A DNA stretch of 41,038 bases from an uncultured Opitutaceae bacterium (GCA_903862935.1 CAIOZY010000049.1:1-41038); one strand, 5' to 3'; numbered from the stretch's first letter, positions 30,526 through 39,263 are shown. A program made the numbers and translations. The notes: a model not told the origin generated them from the letters alone.

Positions 30526-33348
30526 ATGTTCACAATGGCAAAAATCAAAGACGGCAGGACGTACCTCAACCAGCATCTCACGGCGAATGACTATTACTGC
30601 GAGAAGGAAACCGTGATCGGCCAATGGGTCGGCCGCGGTGCAGAGCGGTTGGGCCTTCGTGGGGAGATACGCTCGGGGGACGCCGCGTTCGAGGCTCTGA
30701 GGAAGAACCGCCATCCGGCTGGGTCGGAAAAGCTGACACCGCGCGACAGCGAGAACCGGGTAAAATTCCTCGACTTTCAGTGCAGCACCCAGAAGTCGGT
30801 CTCGATCATGGCGGTCACGCTGGGGGACACCCGGCTCCTCGCGGCCCATGACGCCGCTGCCGCCGTTGCGTTCGGCGAGTTGGAGAAATTCGCGGCACGG
30901 CAGGCGAATACCCTCGCACAGCGGGCCAATCACCGAACCTCTAACGTTGTGGCTGCGGTTTTCCGCCACTCGGCTTCGCGAGCCCTTGATCCCCAGGTCC
31001 ATACGCACTTCGTCACGGCCAACGCGACATGGGACTTGTCCTCGAAATCCTGGCGGGCATTGACGGAGTTCGAGATGGTGTCCGCGATCCGGTACGCCGG
31101 GAAGGTCTATCAAAACGAAATGGCGCGGTCCTGTCGGGCGCTTGGCTATGAAATCGTCCAAGTCCGCGATGGCCGAGGGATGATTACCGGGTTCGAGCTG
31201 GCGGGGGTGTCCGGCAGCATCCGGGAGCGCTTTTCCAAGCGCCGGGCCGAGGTTGAGGCCGGGATAGCCGAATTCCGCGAAATAAGCGGCCGTGAGCCCA
31301 CGGCCTCTGAAATTCACTCGATCACAACGAATAGCCGCGAGTCGAAGTTGGCCGAAACGACCACCCCTGCGGTCCTGGCCGCGCAGCGGGCGCAACTGTC
31401 GCCCGTCGAATGGAACGATCTGGAAGCACTGAAAGCGCAGGCTATCGCCCGCGCCGGCCGGCAAATCGCCATGTCGGGCAGCGAACGCGAGAGCCTGGCG
31501 GTCGCGGTAACTCACCTTTACGAGCGGCGTTCCGTAGTCGCCGGACACGAAATCCTGGCTGAAGCATTGAACCAGAACCTGGGCCGGATTGAGTTGCGTC
31601 AGCTTCACGCCAAGGCCAACGAATCGGGGCTCGTCGGCCTGACGGACGAGCCCTGGGTTAACCGGCGCTTCGCGACCCTTGAGGGCTTGGCCCTGGAAAA
31701 GTGGGCGGTCGACTTTGTTGACCGGACTCAAGGGCAGCTTCAGCCGTTGGGCGGCGGTGAAATCCAACTCTCAACGTACTTGAGTGCGGAGCAGCGCGAG
31801 GCCGCTACGGCGGTCCTGGCATCGCGGGATCAGGTTGTCTGTCTTCGCGGTGCGGCGGGCGTCGGAAAATCGACGGTTTTGAAGGAAATCTATCAGGGTT
31901 TGGCAAAAATCGGGGTTCCGGTCTTCTGCTGCGCCCCGACAAGCTCGGCCGCCGATACCCTGCGCAAAGACGGATTGGAAGCCACGACACTGAGCGGATT
32001 CCTCAAAAACGCTGCTCGCGGCGAACCGGATCGGATGCGCGGCGCTGTCCTGATCTGCGATGAGGGGGGGCTCAGTTCCAACCGCCAGGGCGCGGAACTC
32101 CTCGCCATTGCCGAGCGGTATTCAGCCAGGGTGCTCTTTCTTGGCGACAGCCGGCAACATGCCGCCGTCGAAGCCGGCGACTTTCTGCGGGTTCTGGAGG
32201 CCCATTCCAAGCTGCACCGAGTCGAACTGACGGCCATCCGGCGCCAACAGGACAAAGCCTACCGCCTCGCCGTGCGTTGCCTCGCAGCCGGCGCGGCACG
32301 GGTCGGTCTCGAACGCCTCGATGCCCTCGGCTGGGTGAAGGAGGGCCGTGTTGGCTACCTGCGCGATGCCGTGGGGGATTTTATGCGTTTGTCCGATGAC
32401 GGTCGGAAGCTCGATCGGGTTCTGGCGGTCACGCCGACCTGGGCGGAACATGCGGCGTTCACCTCGGAATTGCGGACCCAACTCAAAGCCAGGGGCGTCC
32501 TCGGCCCCGGAGAAAGCGTCATCGCACATGAGCCCCTGAAGTGGACCCTGGCCCAGGTCCGAGATGCTCGGAATTATGAGGTCGGAATGATCGCCACCTT
32601 CAACCGTGCGTCGAACGGGTTCCATGCCGGGCAGTTTGCCGAGGTCCTGCGAGTCACGGGCGGAAGCGTTTTCGTCCAAAGGGCGGCAGGGGAACAGCGG
32701 TTGCCGCTCCGAGGCGGTGCCTTTTCTGTCGCCCAGGCGCGCCAATTGGAGGTCGCGGCCGGAGACCGGCTGCTCGTCCGCGCCAACGACCGGAACGCCG
32801 GGGTTCTCAACGGAGAAGTTGTGACCGTTGAGCGAATTGACGCCGGGGTGATTCAGACGGCGGATGGACGGGCAATCGACACTCGGCAGTTCCGCCAATT
32901 TTCCCACGGGTTTGCCGTCACAAGTCATGCTGCACAGAGCAAGACGGTCGAGCATGTCGTCGTGGCGGCCGAGCGGTTGAACGCGAAGGCAGCTTACGTC
33001 GCTTGTTCGCGTGGCAAGGTCTCCTGCGTCGTGCATACGCCTGACAAGACCGCATTACTGGACAGGCTGCCGGACGGAAACCGGGAGGCGGCGCTCGATC
33101 TCCTCGAATCTGATCGTTCGTTGGCGAAGCACGTCCTGAATCGCAGCCAGGCTTGGGCTCAGTCCCTCCGGGGTGGACTGTTGGGATTGCCGGAAGCCGT
33201 TCGCTGCGCGACGGCTCGGGTTCTTCATGGGAAGAATGGCTATGACGCCAGGGTCAGACATGAGAAGCCCGCACGGTATCGGGTGGATTTGCAGGTTTAT
33301 CACTCGATTGGTGTCTCTTCCGATCACGGTCCCTCGCAGCACCTATAA
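30526..33348 (+). CDS. MobF-family relaxase/helicase (TrwC/TraI-like)
   Basis: This 940-residue protein starts at the ATG at 30526 (MFTMAKIKDGRTYL). A GTG 12 bases upstream is less likely, because MobF relaxases begin just before the first strand. The catalytic tyrosines are in NDYYCE at 23-24. The three metal-binding histidines are H148 (AAVFRHSA) and H159/H161 (PQVHTHFV). The helicase half has Walker A GAAGVGKST (442-450), Walker B LICDEGG and later RecD-type motifs FAVTSHAAQSKT and AYVACSR. The protein should nick the element's oriT, stay attached to the DNA end and unwind it for transfer. Length fits the shorter plasmid members. No transfer channel genes accompany it, so it needs a helper. 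Confidence 0.92.
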   Translation: MFTMAKIKDGRTYLNQHLTANDYYCEKETVIGQWVGRGAERLGLRGEIRSGDAAFEALRKNRHPAGSEKLTPRDSENRVKFLDFQCSTQKSVSIMAVTLGDTRLLAAHDAAAAVAFGELEKFAARQANTLAQRANHRTSNVVAAVFRHSASRALDPQVHTHFVTANATWDLSSKSWRALTEFEMVSAIRYAGKVYQNEMARSCRALGYEIVQVRDGRGMITGFELAGVSGSIRERFSKRRAEVEAGIAEFREISGREPTASEIHSITTNSRESKLAETTTPAVLAAQRAQLSPVEWNDLEALKAQAIARAGRQIAMSGSERESLAVAVTHLYERRSVVAGHEILAEALNQNLGRIELRQLHAKANESGLVGLTDEPWVNRRFATLEGLALEKWAVDFVDRTQGQLQPLGGGEIQLSTYLSAEQREAATAVLASRDQVVCLRGAAGVGKSTVLKEIYQGLAKIGVPVFCCAPTSSAADTLRKDGLEATTLSGFLKNAARGEPDRMRGAVLICDEGGLSSNRQGAELLAIAERYSARVLFLGDSRQHAAVEAGDFLRVLEAHSKLHRVELTAIRRQQDKAYRLAVRCLAAGAARVGLERLDALGWVKEGRVGYLRDAVGDFMRLSDDGRKLDRVLAVTPTWAEHAAFTSELRTQLKARGVLGPGESVIAHEPLKWTLAQVRDARNYEVGMIATFNRASNGFHAGQFAEVLRVTGGSVFVQRAAGEQRLPLRGGAFSVAQARQLEVAAGDRLLVRANDRNAGVLNGEVVTVERIDAGVIQTADGRAIDTRQFRQFSHGFAVTSHAAQSKTVEHVVVAAERLNAKAAYVACSRGKVSCVVHTPDKTALLDRLPDGNREAALDLLESDRSLAKHVLNRSQAWAQSLRGGLLGLPEAVRCATARVLHGKNGYDARVRHEKPARYRVDLQVYHSIGVSSDHGPSQHL

Positions 33349-33355
33349 AATGCAA

Positions 33356-33387
33356 ACGCCGCGCGGGTAACAAAACCGGCGCGGCGT
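33356..33387 (+). terminator. Stem-loop after the relaxase gene
   Basis: ACGCCGCGC at 33356-33364 pairs perfectly with GCGCGGCGT at 33379-33387 around a 14-base loop. It lies eight bases after the relaxase stop. There is no clear T run, so it may act as a bidirectional or Rho-assisted terminator between the relaxase and the convergent minus-strand genes. Confidence 0.55.
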
Positions 33388-33407
33388 GGATGTGGCGGGG
33401 CGGTCGG

Positions 33408-33635
33408 TCATCCGCGTGCCGGAACTTTCAGTTTCGTTCGGATGTGCAATTCGACTTCATTCCGGTCGAAGAACACGAAATGACCGACCTTGTGATAGGG
33501 AATCCGGCGCAGCTTTGTCCAATTGCGAAGCGTCCGGATTGAAGGCTCCCGCCCTGCGGGGAATATCCCGCAAAGACGGAGGCCGACGATGTCTGTGAGC
33601 TGACTGTTTGTGATGGGCGATAATGGTGTTTCCAT
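33408..33635 (-). CDS. Excisionase-like HTH protein
   Basis: This 75-residue protein reads LTDIVGLRLCGIFPAGREPSIRTLRNWTKLRRIPYHKVGHFVFFDRNEVELHIRTKLKV, the MerR-like winged helix of excisionase/AlpA-type proteins. Such proteins bind next to att sites and set the direction of site-specific recombination, or activate the integrase gene. It lies on the same strand as the integrase and downstream of it, two genes away. It is therefore a good candidate for the element's recombination directionality factor, though it could also be a general regulator. Confidence 0.75.
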   Translation of the reverse strand: METPLSPITNSQLTDIVGLRLCGIFPAGREPSIRTLRNWTKLRRIPYHKVGHFVFFDRNEVELHIRTKLKVPARG

Positions 33636-33699
33636 GCCCCTGGTTGCACGTCAACCGCAGGCAAGTGAGAAAGTCTATCACCTTGATTGGCGGTGGGTT

Positions 33700-33894
33700 T
33701 CATCGGGAGGTGAGCGCGAGCGGCGGCGGCACACCGACAAGTTGGGGACGTTTGAAAAACGCTTTCTCGGACCGAGAGAATCCGCTCACGATGCAGGTAA
33801 CCGCAACAAGCTCCCAGCCCTGCCGGCCGAGGGCGGTGAGTTGGGTTGGCATGGGATCATTAAGAACGTAATATTCCCAAGTGGTGACATTCAT
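33700..33894 (-). CDS. DUF4177-like small protein
   Basis: This 64-residue protein reads TTWEYYVLNDPMPTQLTALGRQGWELVAVTCIVSGFSRSEKAFFKRP, which matches the WEY ... LN..G..GWELV.V ... FKRP pattern of DUF4177. These small beta-rich proteins have no known activity and are frequent on mobile elements. It lies between the excisionase-like and integrase genes on the same strand. Confidence 0.65.
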   Translation of the reverse strand: MNVTTWEYYVLNDPMPTQLTALGRQGWELVAVTCIVSGFSRSEKAFFKRPQLVGVPPPLALTSR

Positions 33895-33949
33895 GGTTTA
33901 AAGGGGGTTATGGCGTTTCCATGCGCTCCAGGGTGATTTGAGGGGCAGG

Positions 33950-35170
33950 TTAGGCCGCTGAGGCCAGCGACGTGACGGCTTTTGCAGCGGCAGCCGCTTT
34001 CGCTGTGGCGACGGCAGCGTGTTTGGGCAGGATGCCGAAAAACTTCTCGCCTTCCTCGGCACTTTTCAGGTCGAGGTAGTGCCGGCGAATAATGCTCTCG
34101 GAATTGCCCGCTTGGATAGCCGCCTCGCCGATGGAGCGGTATTTGGCGACGAACATCGAAATGTAGGTTCGCCGCAGGACATCGTGGGCCAGCCCGAACC
34201 TTTGGGAAATGCGGTGCCTGCGTTTGTGACCGTCCGCCGGTATCAGGCGAATCTCATCAAGGGGGTACGCCCGAAGCCAAGCCGCCAGGTTTGGGTGGAT
34301 GGTGATCTTGCGCGGCTCACGAACCTTCGATACCTCGGAGGAAATCGAGATTAGGCCTGTTTCCAATTTTACGTCTGCGGGCTTGAGCCGGGTGATTTCC
34401 CCGTTTGGCACGCCGGGACGAATGCCAGCAAAGAGGCAAAGCGCGAAGTAAGGCACCCACCGCCCACCCTCGAAGCCTTCCATGTCCTCCATGAATTTCG
34501 CCGCCTGCGCAGCAGTCATCGTTTCGGGAGACCCACGTTTGCGGCGAATCCGATGATGCGGCACCCTGACAATCGGATTCTCCACGATCCATCCGCGATG
34601 GAAGGCAAACTTGAGGAAGGTTGAAAGGATGCCGCGCCGATTGTTGTAGGTCTTGAGCGCCGGCAATCCCAGTTCCAGGTAGGCCACGAGAGTGGGCACG
34701 GTCAGCTCGGCCACGGCTATGCCTGGAAAATGGCTTTGCAGCCGCTTCAAGTCACAGCGAATCCGCTCGATCTGTGGGACCGAAAGCTGGCCTTGGGCGA
34801 ATTCACGCTCCTTCGAGGCGACGTATTCCGCGACAGCATCGGCGAGCCGTTTCTGCCGTTCCGGCTCCCGATAGTTTGCCAGGGCGAGATCGACGTAGAA
34901 CGACAGAGACTGCCTGTGACCGGCGAGCCGCTGGAACACAGCTTCCGCCTCGTGCATTTGCTCATCGGTAAGCCGCGTGACCGTTGGACGCATGCCGGCC
35001 TTGTGTTGGAGGCTCCCGATGTCGAAAACCTGGCGCTGGGCTTCCGCTTCCGCACGAGTCGGGAAGTTCTTGCGGATGCGCTTGCCGTCGAGCCAGCCCG
35101 AGAGGCGGAAAACGAGTCCCCCGGAGGGATTCGTGAACTGTGATATGACGAACGAAGTGTTTTGATTCAT
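33950..35170 (-). CDS. Tyrosine-recombinase integrase
   Basis: This 406-residue protein has an N-terminal arm-binding region, a core-binding domain (about 105-205: RLADAVAEYVASKEREFAQGQLS) and the catalytic domain with R251 (FAGIRPG), K282 (SSEVSKVREPRK), H329/R333 (HDVLRRTY) and nucleophile Y365 (SIIRRHYLD). The usual HxLRHT motif reads HDVLRRT, with Arg in the second His position, as occurs in some integrases. The start codon lies 72 bases from the tRNA-Glu 3' end, which forms the right att site. It should catalyse integration and, with the excisionase-like protein, excision. The C-terminal 25 residues are Ala-rich low complexity. Confidence 0.92.
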   Translation of the reverse strand: MNQNTSFVISQFTNPSGGLVFRLSGWLDGKRIRKNFPTRAEAEAQRQVFDIGSLQHKAGMRPTVTRLTDEQMHEAEAVFQRLAGHRQSLSFYVDLALANYREPERQKRLADAVAEYVASKEREFAQGQLSVPQIERIRCDLKRLQSHFPGIAVAELTVPTLVAYLELGLPALKTYNNRRGILSTFLKFAFHRGWIVENPIVRVPHHRIRRKRGSPETMTAAQAAKFMEDMEGFEGGRWVPYFALCLFAGIRPGVPNGEITRLKPADVKLETGLISISSEVSKVREPRKITIHPNLAAWLRAYPLDEIRLIPADGHKRRHRISQRFGLAHDVLRRTYISMFVAKYRSIGEAAIQAGNSESIIRRHYLDLKSAEEGEKFFGILPKHAAVATAKAAAAAKAVTSLASAA

Positions 35171-35242
35171 GCCCGATTTGCCACGTCAACTGGCAAATCT
35201 GTCGTCGGGCTGAGGGCGGTCGTTGATTGCCAGCTACTTAGC

Positions 35243-35267
35243 TGGCGTCCCCACGGGGATTCGAACC
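35243..35267. repeat. Attachment-site repeat (tRNA copy)
   Basis: This is the 3' 25 bases of tRNA-Glu, identical to 6021-6045 and in the same orientation. Recombination between the two copies would excise a circle of about 29.2 kb and leave one intact tRNA. Confidence 0.88.
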
Positions 35268-35320
35268 CCGGTTCTCACCGTGAAAGGGTGGTGTCCTGGG
35301 CCGGGCTAGACGATGGGGAC
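35243..35320 (-). tRNA. tRNA-Glu(UUC)
   Basis: The minus strand folds as a 78-base tRNA with encoded CCA. The acceptor stem is GTCCCCA pairing with TGGGGAC, followed by GCCA. The anticodon loop is CTTTCAC with anticodon TTC, and the T arm is CGGGGTTCGAATCCCCG. This is the glutamate UUC isoacceptor. Its last 25 bases are repeated at 6021-6045, so it is the integration target of the element, and the gene is kept intact at this end. Confidence 0.96.
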
Positions 35321-35464
35321 CCTTTAGCGAAGCCGGGCAAGCTACCTGCTGGCCGGATTCGCGCAAGGCTGAAATCTTCCCCTCGGTTCTCGTCGCAGCA
35401 CCGGTTCATGCATTTTTTCCTAGCTTGTTTGGGCAAAATTCCATGGGGTTACGGCGCTCCGACC

Positions 35465-36382
35465 ATGAACTTCGACTCGATCGCCTCATCGCTCCCGAAG
35501 GCCGCTGTCACTTCAATTGATGGCCTGCCCTACCCACGGATTGCTTCGGGCAAGGTTCGTGAAATCTTCGACCTGGGGGATGCGCTGCTGCTCGTCGCGA
35601 GCGACCGCCTCTCGGCTTTCGACGTGATCCTTCCCGATGGGATCCCCGGAAAGGGGATCATCCTCACCCAGATGAGCCTTTGGTGGTTCGAGCAGACCCA
35701 AAGCCTCATCCAAAACCACATTCTTCCGGACCAGGCCGCCCAGTTCTCCCGCAGAAACCTCAACGACCCGGACCTGAGGCTTCGCAGCATGATCGTCCGG
35801 AAGTTAAAGCCCCTTTCGATCGAGTGCGTTGTCCGCGGGTACCTCGCGGGCAGCGGGTGGCTCTCCTATCAGAAGAGCGAAACGGTGTGCGGCCTGCGTC
35901 TCCCGCCGGGACTCAGGCAGGCCGACCGGCTCCCGGAGCCCATCTTCACTCCGACAACGAAGGCCCCCAAGGGCCACCATGACGAGCCCATCAATGACGC
36001 AGCCGGGGAAGCCGCAGTCGGGGAAAGGCTCTACCGCAGCGTCAAGGAGGCGAGCCTCGCCCTCTTTCGCTTCGGCCACGACCGGGCTAAGCGCTCCGGG
36101 ATGATTCTCGCCGACACCAAGTTTGAGTTCGGCACCGACCCGTCCGGGAACCTCTTCCTCATCGACGAGGTTCTCACCCCCGACTCCTCGCGCTACTGGC
36201 CGGCCGATCAGTACTCCCCGGGCCGCTCGCCCCCGAGCTACGACAAGCAGTTTGTGCGCGACCACCTCCTAACCCTGACCTGGGACCAGCGCCCGCCGGC
36301 ACCGCGGCTCCCCCCGGAGGTTGTCGCGCGGACCCGGGATAAGTACCTGTCAGCCCTTAAGGCACTACTGCAGGATCGATGA
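35465..36382 (+). CDS. purC: Phosphoribosylaminoimidazole-succinocarboxamide (SAICAR) synthase
   Basis: From the ATG at 35465 (MNFDSIASSLPK) this 305-residue protein joins aspartate to CAIR with ATP in purine synthesis. It shows the signature GKVREIFDLGDALLLVASDRLSAFDVILPDGIPGKG, then RSMIVRKLKPLSIECVVRGYLAGSGWLSYQKS and ILADTKFEFGTDPSGNLFLIDEVLTPDSSRYW. The length fits the longer, roughly 300-residue PurC class. The open frame extends upstream through the tRNA gene and is not coding there. It overlaps the end of cinA by 18 bases tail to tail. This is housekeeping DNA of the right chromosomal flank. Confidence 0.96.
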   Translation: MNFDSIASSLPKAAVTSIDGLPYPRIASGKVREIFDLGDALLLVASDRLSAFDVILPDGIPGKGIILTQMSLWWFEQTQSLIQNHILPDQAAQFSRRNLNDPDLRLRSMIVRKLKPLSIECVVRGYLAGSGWLSYQKSETVCGLRLPPGLRQADRLPEPIFTPTTKAPKGHHDEPINDAAGEAAVGERLYRSVKEASLALFRFGHDRAKRSGMILADTKFEFGTDPSGNLFLIDEVLTPDSSRYWPADQYSPGRSPPSYDKQFVRDHLLTLTWDQRPPAPRLPPEVVARTRDKYLSALKALLQDR

Positions 36383-37687
36383 GCGAGCGGGAGCGTCCGC
36401 CCCGTGCGCAGCCCGGACCAGTTCCCGGCGCAGCCAGTCGAGGGCCGCGTTGATCGCGCGTTGCCTGATCGTCCTTCTCGGGCCGGGGTAGCTTAGTTTG
36501 CGCGACCAGACCCCGTGGGGGGCATGGAGGGCCACATAGATCGTCCCCACCGGATTCTCGTTCGCTCCGCCACAGGGGCCCGCAAAGCCGGTGATCGCCA
36601 CCGCGTAATCGGCCCCGAGTTTTTCCGCGGCACCGGTCGCCATGGCGACGGCACCCTCAGCGCTCACCGATCCGTGCTGCAGGAGCAGGCACTCCGGAAT
36701 GTCCAGAAACTGCATCTTGGCGTCGTTTGTGCAGCAGACACAGCCTCCCGCGAAGAATTTCGCCGCACCGCACACATCAGTGAAGGCCTGGGCGAGGAGC
36801 CCACCGGTCGCTGTCTCGGCGACCGCTACCGTCTTCTCCTGCGCCCTCAAGAGATCGGCGCACACCTTGCCGAGCGTGTCGTGCCCGTAGCATACGAAGT
36901 CCTCCTTCAGGAGCTTTACACACTCGGAGGCAATCTGCTCGATCCGGGCAAAGGGAATTCGGCCGCTCGGGGAGCTCAGCCTGCAGTCGACATGCCCGGC
37001 ATGGGCGCAGAAGGCTATGCTCAGGGCGTCTCCGTGGGGGTCGAGGATTGGCTGGAGTTTGGTCTCGAGCATCGACTCTCCCACCCCGGCCGTTCGGATC
37101 TGAACGTAGGACTCCTTCTCCAAGAGGAGCCCGAGGGCCGCGAGGCGCGGGACGACCTGGTCGACAAACATCGGTTGCATCTCGTTCGGGGGCCCCGGGA
37201 GCATGCAGACCGCCTTGCTGTCCTTGTGGACCCACAGGCCCGGGGCGGTGCCGTTAGCATTTGGCATGACCTCCCCGTGGTCGAATCGATAGGCCTGCTT
37301 CAGGTTATTGGGCGTCATCTTCCGCCCAAAGAGCTCAAAGCGCTGCGCGATCGCCTTCTCAATGCCCGGGTCAAAGACAAGCTTCAGGCCAAGGACCTCG
37401 GCCACGGCCTCCCTGGTCCGGTCATCGCACGTGGGGCCGAGACCCCCGGTCATGATGATCACGTCGGCTGCTTCGAGGCTTTCGCGCACCTGCCGAGCTA
37501 TGGCATCGGCTTCGTCTGTGACGGTGACGTTGCGCCGAAGCATGGCTCCACGGCGCCCCAGTTCAGACCCGATGAAGGACAGGTGGCTGTTCGCCGTGAG
37601 GCCTAGCAGCAGCTCGTCGCCGAGGGTCAGCAACTCGTAGCGGACCTGGGAGACGGGCGTCGACTTGCGGGGTTCGGTCTGGGGCAT
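36365..37687 (-). CDS. cinA: CinA-family protein (MoCF-like domain plus NMN amidase-type domain)
   Basis: The ATG at 37687 gives 440 residues. A TTG two codons upstream is the alternative. The N-terminal half is a MoCF_biosynth domain (LTLGDELLLGLTANSHLSFIGSELGRRG, IIMTGGLGPTCDDRTREAVAEVLG), linked to ADP-ribose pyrophosphatase activity in characterised CinA. The C-terminal half is the PncC/NMN-deamidase domain (AETATGGLLAQAFTDVCGAAKFFAGG ... TNDAK, ITGFAGPCGG ... PVGTIYVAL). In typical PncC/CinA the first motif is AESCTGG. Here the serine is Thr and the Cys is Ala, so the deamidase activity may differ. It acts in the NAD salvage and nucleotide clean-up pathway. It is convergent with purC and divergent from uvrC. 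Confidence 0.92.
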   Translation of the reverse strand: MPQTEPRKSTPVSQVRYELLTLGDELLLGLTANSHLSFIGSELGRRGAMLRRNVTVTDEADAIARQVRESLEAADVIIMTGGLGPTCDDRTREAVAEVLGLKLVFDPGIEKAIAQRFELFGRKMTPNNLKQAYRFDHGEVMPNANGTAPGLWVHKDSKAVCMLPGPPNEMQPMFVDQVVPRLAALGLLLEKESYVQIRTAGVGESMLETKLQPILDPHGDALSIAFCAHAGHVDCRLSSPSGRIPFARIEQIASECVKLLKEDFVCYGHDTLGKVCADLLRAQEKTVAVAETATGGLLAQAFTDVCGAAKFFAGGCVCCTNDAKMQFLDIPECLLLQHGSVSAEGAVAMATGAAEKLGADYAVAITGFAGPCGGANENPVGTIYVALHAPHGVWSRKLSYPGPRRTIRQRAINAALDWLRRELVRAAHGADAPARSSILQ

Positions 37688-37790
37688 GCTCAAATGACGA
37701 GAGGCCCGAATCTAGGCGCTTTTTCAAAAAACACCACACACCAGATTAGGATTCCTCAGGCCCGGCCGCTGGGCCTAGGCTCTGAAAGCC

Positions 37791-39263
37791 ATGGCCGAAA
37801 CGCCCTCTCTCAAGGAAAAAGTGCGCCGGCTACCCGACGGGCCCGGTGTTTACCTGATGAAGGACCGGCTAGGGCGGATCATCTATGTTGGAAAGGCCCG
37901 CAGCCTGAAGAAGCGGGTCTCGACCTATTTCCAAAAATCGCGCTCCCGGGCGTCTCACCCCAAGATCCGGGCCCTTATCGACCTGATCGCCGACTTCGAC
38001 ATCCTCGAGGTGCGTTCCGAGCCGGAGGCCCTGATCCTGGAGGGCAAGCTCATCAAGCAGTGGCGTCCGCGCTACAACACGGACTTCACCGACGACAAGC
38101 GCTTCCTATTGGTCCGGGTCGACCCCGCGGAGGAGTTGCCGCGGTTCCGGCTCACCCGGATCCGGGCCGACGAGCGTTCGCGTTACTTCGGGCCCTTCGC
38201 TCACAGCGGGCTCCTGCGCAAGACCCTTGCCCAAATGCGGCGCAAGTTTGGCATCTTGCTCGCCGATGCCGCCCCAAAACGGCAACCCGACGGAACCTGG
38301 CAGCTCTACGACGACGTGCGTCGCGATCTCTACGGCTTTCCCAACGCCGTCCGGGCAGAAGACTACCGCCGGCGCGTCGACGAGGCCTGCGGCTTTCTTG
38401 AGGGAAAGTCCCGCGAGTGGCTCGAGTCCCTCAACTCCGAGATGGCACAGGCAGCCGAGGCCCGGCAGTTCGAGAAGGCCGCGGGCCTGAGGGACCTAGT
38501 CTTCGCGCTCCGGGAGACTCTCGCCAAGACCCGGCGCTTTGAGCGCACGGACCCAACCGCCCCCAGTGCGGATGAGACCGCGCTGCGGCTCCTTGGAGAA
38601 ACCCTGGGGCTGGCCGGGCCTCCCATGGCAATGGAGTGCTTCGACATATCCCACATCTCGGGAACCTATGTCGTGGCTTCGATGGTTCGCTTTGCCGCGG
38701 GCCGCCCGGACCGGGACCAATACCGTCGCTTCCAGATCAAGAGCTTCGTCGGAAACGACGACTTCCGGGCGATGGAGGAGGTTGTGGGGCGCAGATACCG
38801 CCGTATGGACGCCGAAGGAAAGCCCTTTCCCGACCTCGTGGTGATCGACGGAGGGCACGGCCAGGTGGGCTCGGCCCTCAAGGCGTTCATAGCCCTAGAC
38901 CTCCAGCCCCCTCCCTTGGTCGGGCTGGCAAAACGGGAGGAGACAATCGTATTTTCCGACGAGCGCCCTCCGCTCAAGCTGCCCCTCTCCCACCCAGGGC
39001 TGCAGCTCCTCCAGCGTCTGCGGGACGAGGCACACCGCTTCGCGAATACGTACAACGCCGACCTGAGGTCCCGAAAAATCCGGGAGTCGGTCCTGGACGA
39101 CATGGTGGGGCTGGGCCCGGTCCGCCGCGCCGCACTCCTCGAGCGCTTCGGGAGCATCGAAAAGCTCCGGGCCGCGACCGAGAGCGAAATTCGCGAGGTA
39201 ACCGGTTTCGGCCCAAGATTGGCTTCCGAGTTGCGCGCCTTCCTTCGCCGCGGCCAGTTTTAG
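37791..39263 (+). CDS. uvrC: UvrC, short form, nucleotide excision repair endonuclease
   Basis: This 490-residue protein has the GIY-YIG nuclease (GVYLMKDRLGRIIYVGKARSLKKRV), the UVR helix (LNSEMAQAAEARQFEKAAGLRD), the RNase H-like nuclease (ECFDISHISGTYVVASMV, LVVIDGGHGQVGSALKAF) and the C-terminal helix-hairpin-helix pair (DDMVGLGPVRRAALLERFGSI, VTGFGPRLASELRAFL). It is about 100 residues shorter than E. coli UvrC. The cysteine cluster usually found after the GIY-YIG domain, which holds an iron-sulphur cluster, is not present: residues 150-195 contain no cysteine. It cuts both sides of a DNA lesion with UvrAB. The ATG at 37791 lies in a 100-base divergent gap with cinA. Confidence 0.94.
   Translation: MAETPSLKEKVRRLPDGPGVYLMKDRLGRIIYVGKARSLKKRVSTYFQKSRSRASHPKIRALIDLIADFDILEVRSEPEALILEGKLIKQWRPRYNTDFTDDKRFLLVRVDPAEELPRFRLTRIRADERSRYFGPFAHSGLLRKTLAQMRRKFGILLADAAPKRQPDGTWQLYDDVRRDLYGFPNAVRAEDYRRRVDEACGFLEGKSREWLESLNSEMAQAAEARQFEKAAGLRDLVFALRETLAKTRRFERTDPTAPSADETALRLLGETLGLAGPPMAMECFDISHISGTYVVASMVRFAAGRPDRDQYRRFQIKSFVGNDDFRAMEEVVGRRYRRMDAEGKPFPDLVVIDGGHGQVGSALKAFIALDLQPPPLVGLAKREETIVFSDERPPLKLPLSHPGLQLLQRLRDEAHRFANTYNADLRSRKIRESVLDDMVGLGPVRRAALLERFGSIEKLRAATESEIREVTGFGPRLASELRAFLRRGQF

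Larger units (their letters stand above)
6021..35267. mobile_element. Integrative mobilisable element in tRNA-Glu (29.2 kb)
   Basis: The element is bounded by a perfect 25-bp direct repeat, 6021-6045 and 35243-35267. It equals the last 25 bases of the tRNA-Glu gene, including the encoded CCA and most of the T arm. A tyrosine recombinase (33950-35170) lies directly beside the intact tRNA, with an excisionase-like HTH gene next to it, which is the standard layout for tRNA-targeted integration. Inside are a MobF relaxase, a ParA-like ATPase and a candidate oriT, but no VirB/VirD4-type transfer genes. It should therefore need a helper for transfer. Cargo comprises a toxin-antitoxin pair, a catabolic gene group, a decayed restriction and defence island, a group II intron and insertion sequences. 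The exact crossover point within the repeat cannot be set. Confidence 0.85.

Noticed and set aside
30172-31767. Minus-strand frame of 531 residues
   Set aside because: It is antisense to the relaxase and the repeat array. The relaxase motifs fix the coding strand.
35321-35464. Purine riboswitch upstream of purC
   Set aside because: I find no recognisable aptamer core. The stretch is only the tRNA flank and a short leader.
36515-37606. Plus-strand frame of 363 residues
   Set aside because: It is antisense to cinA, which has clear family motifs.
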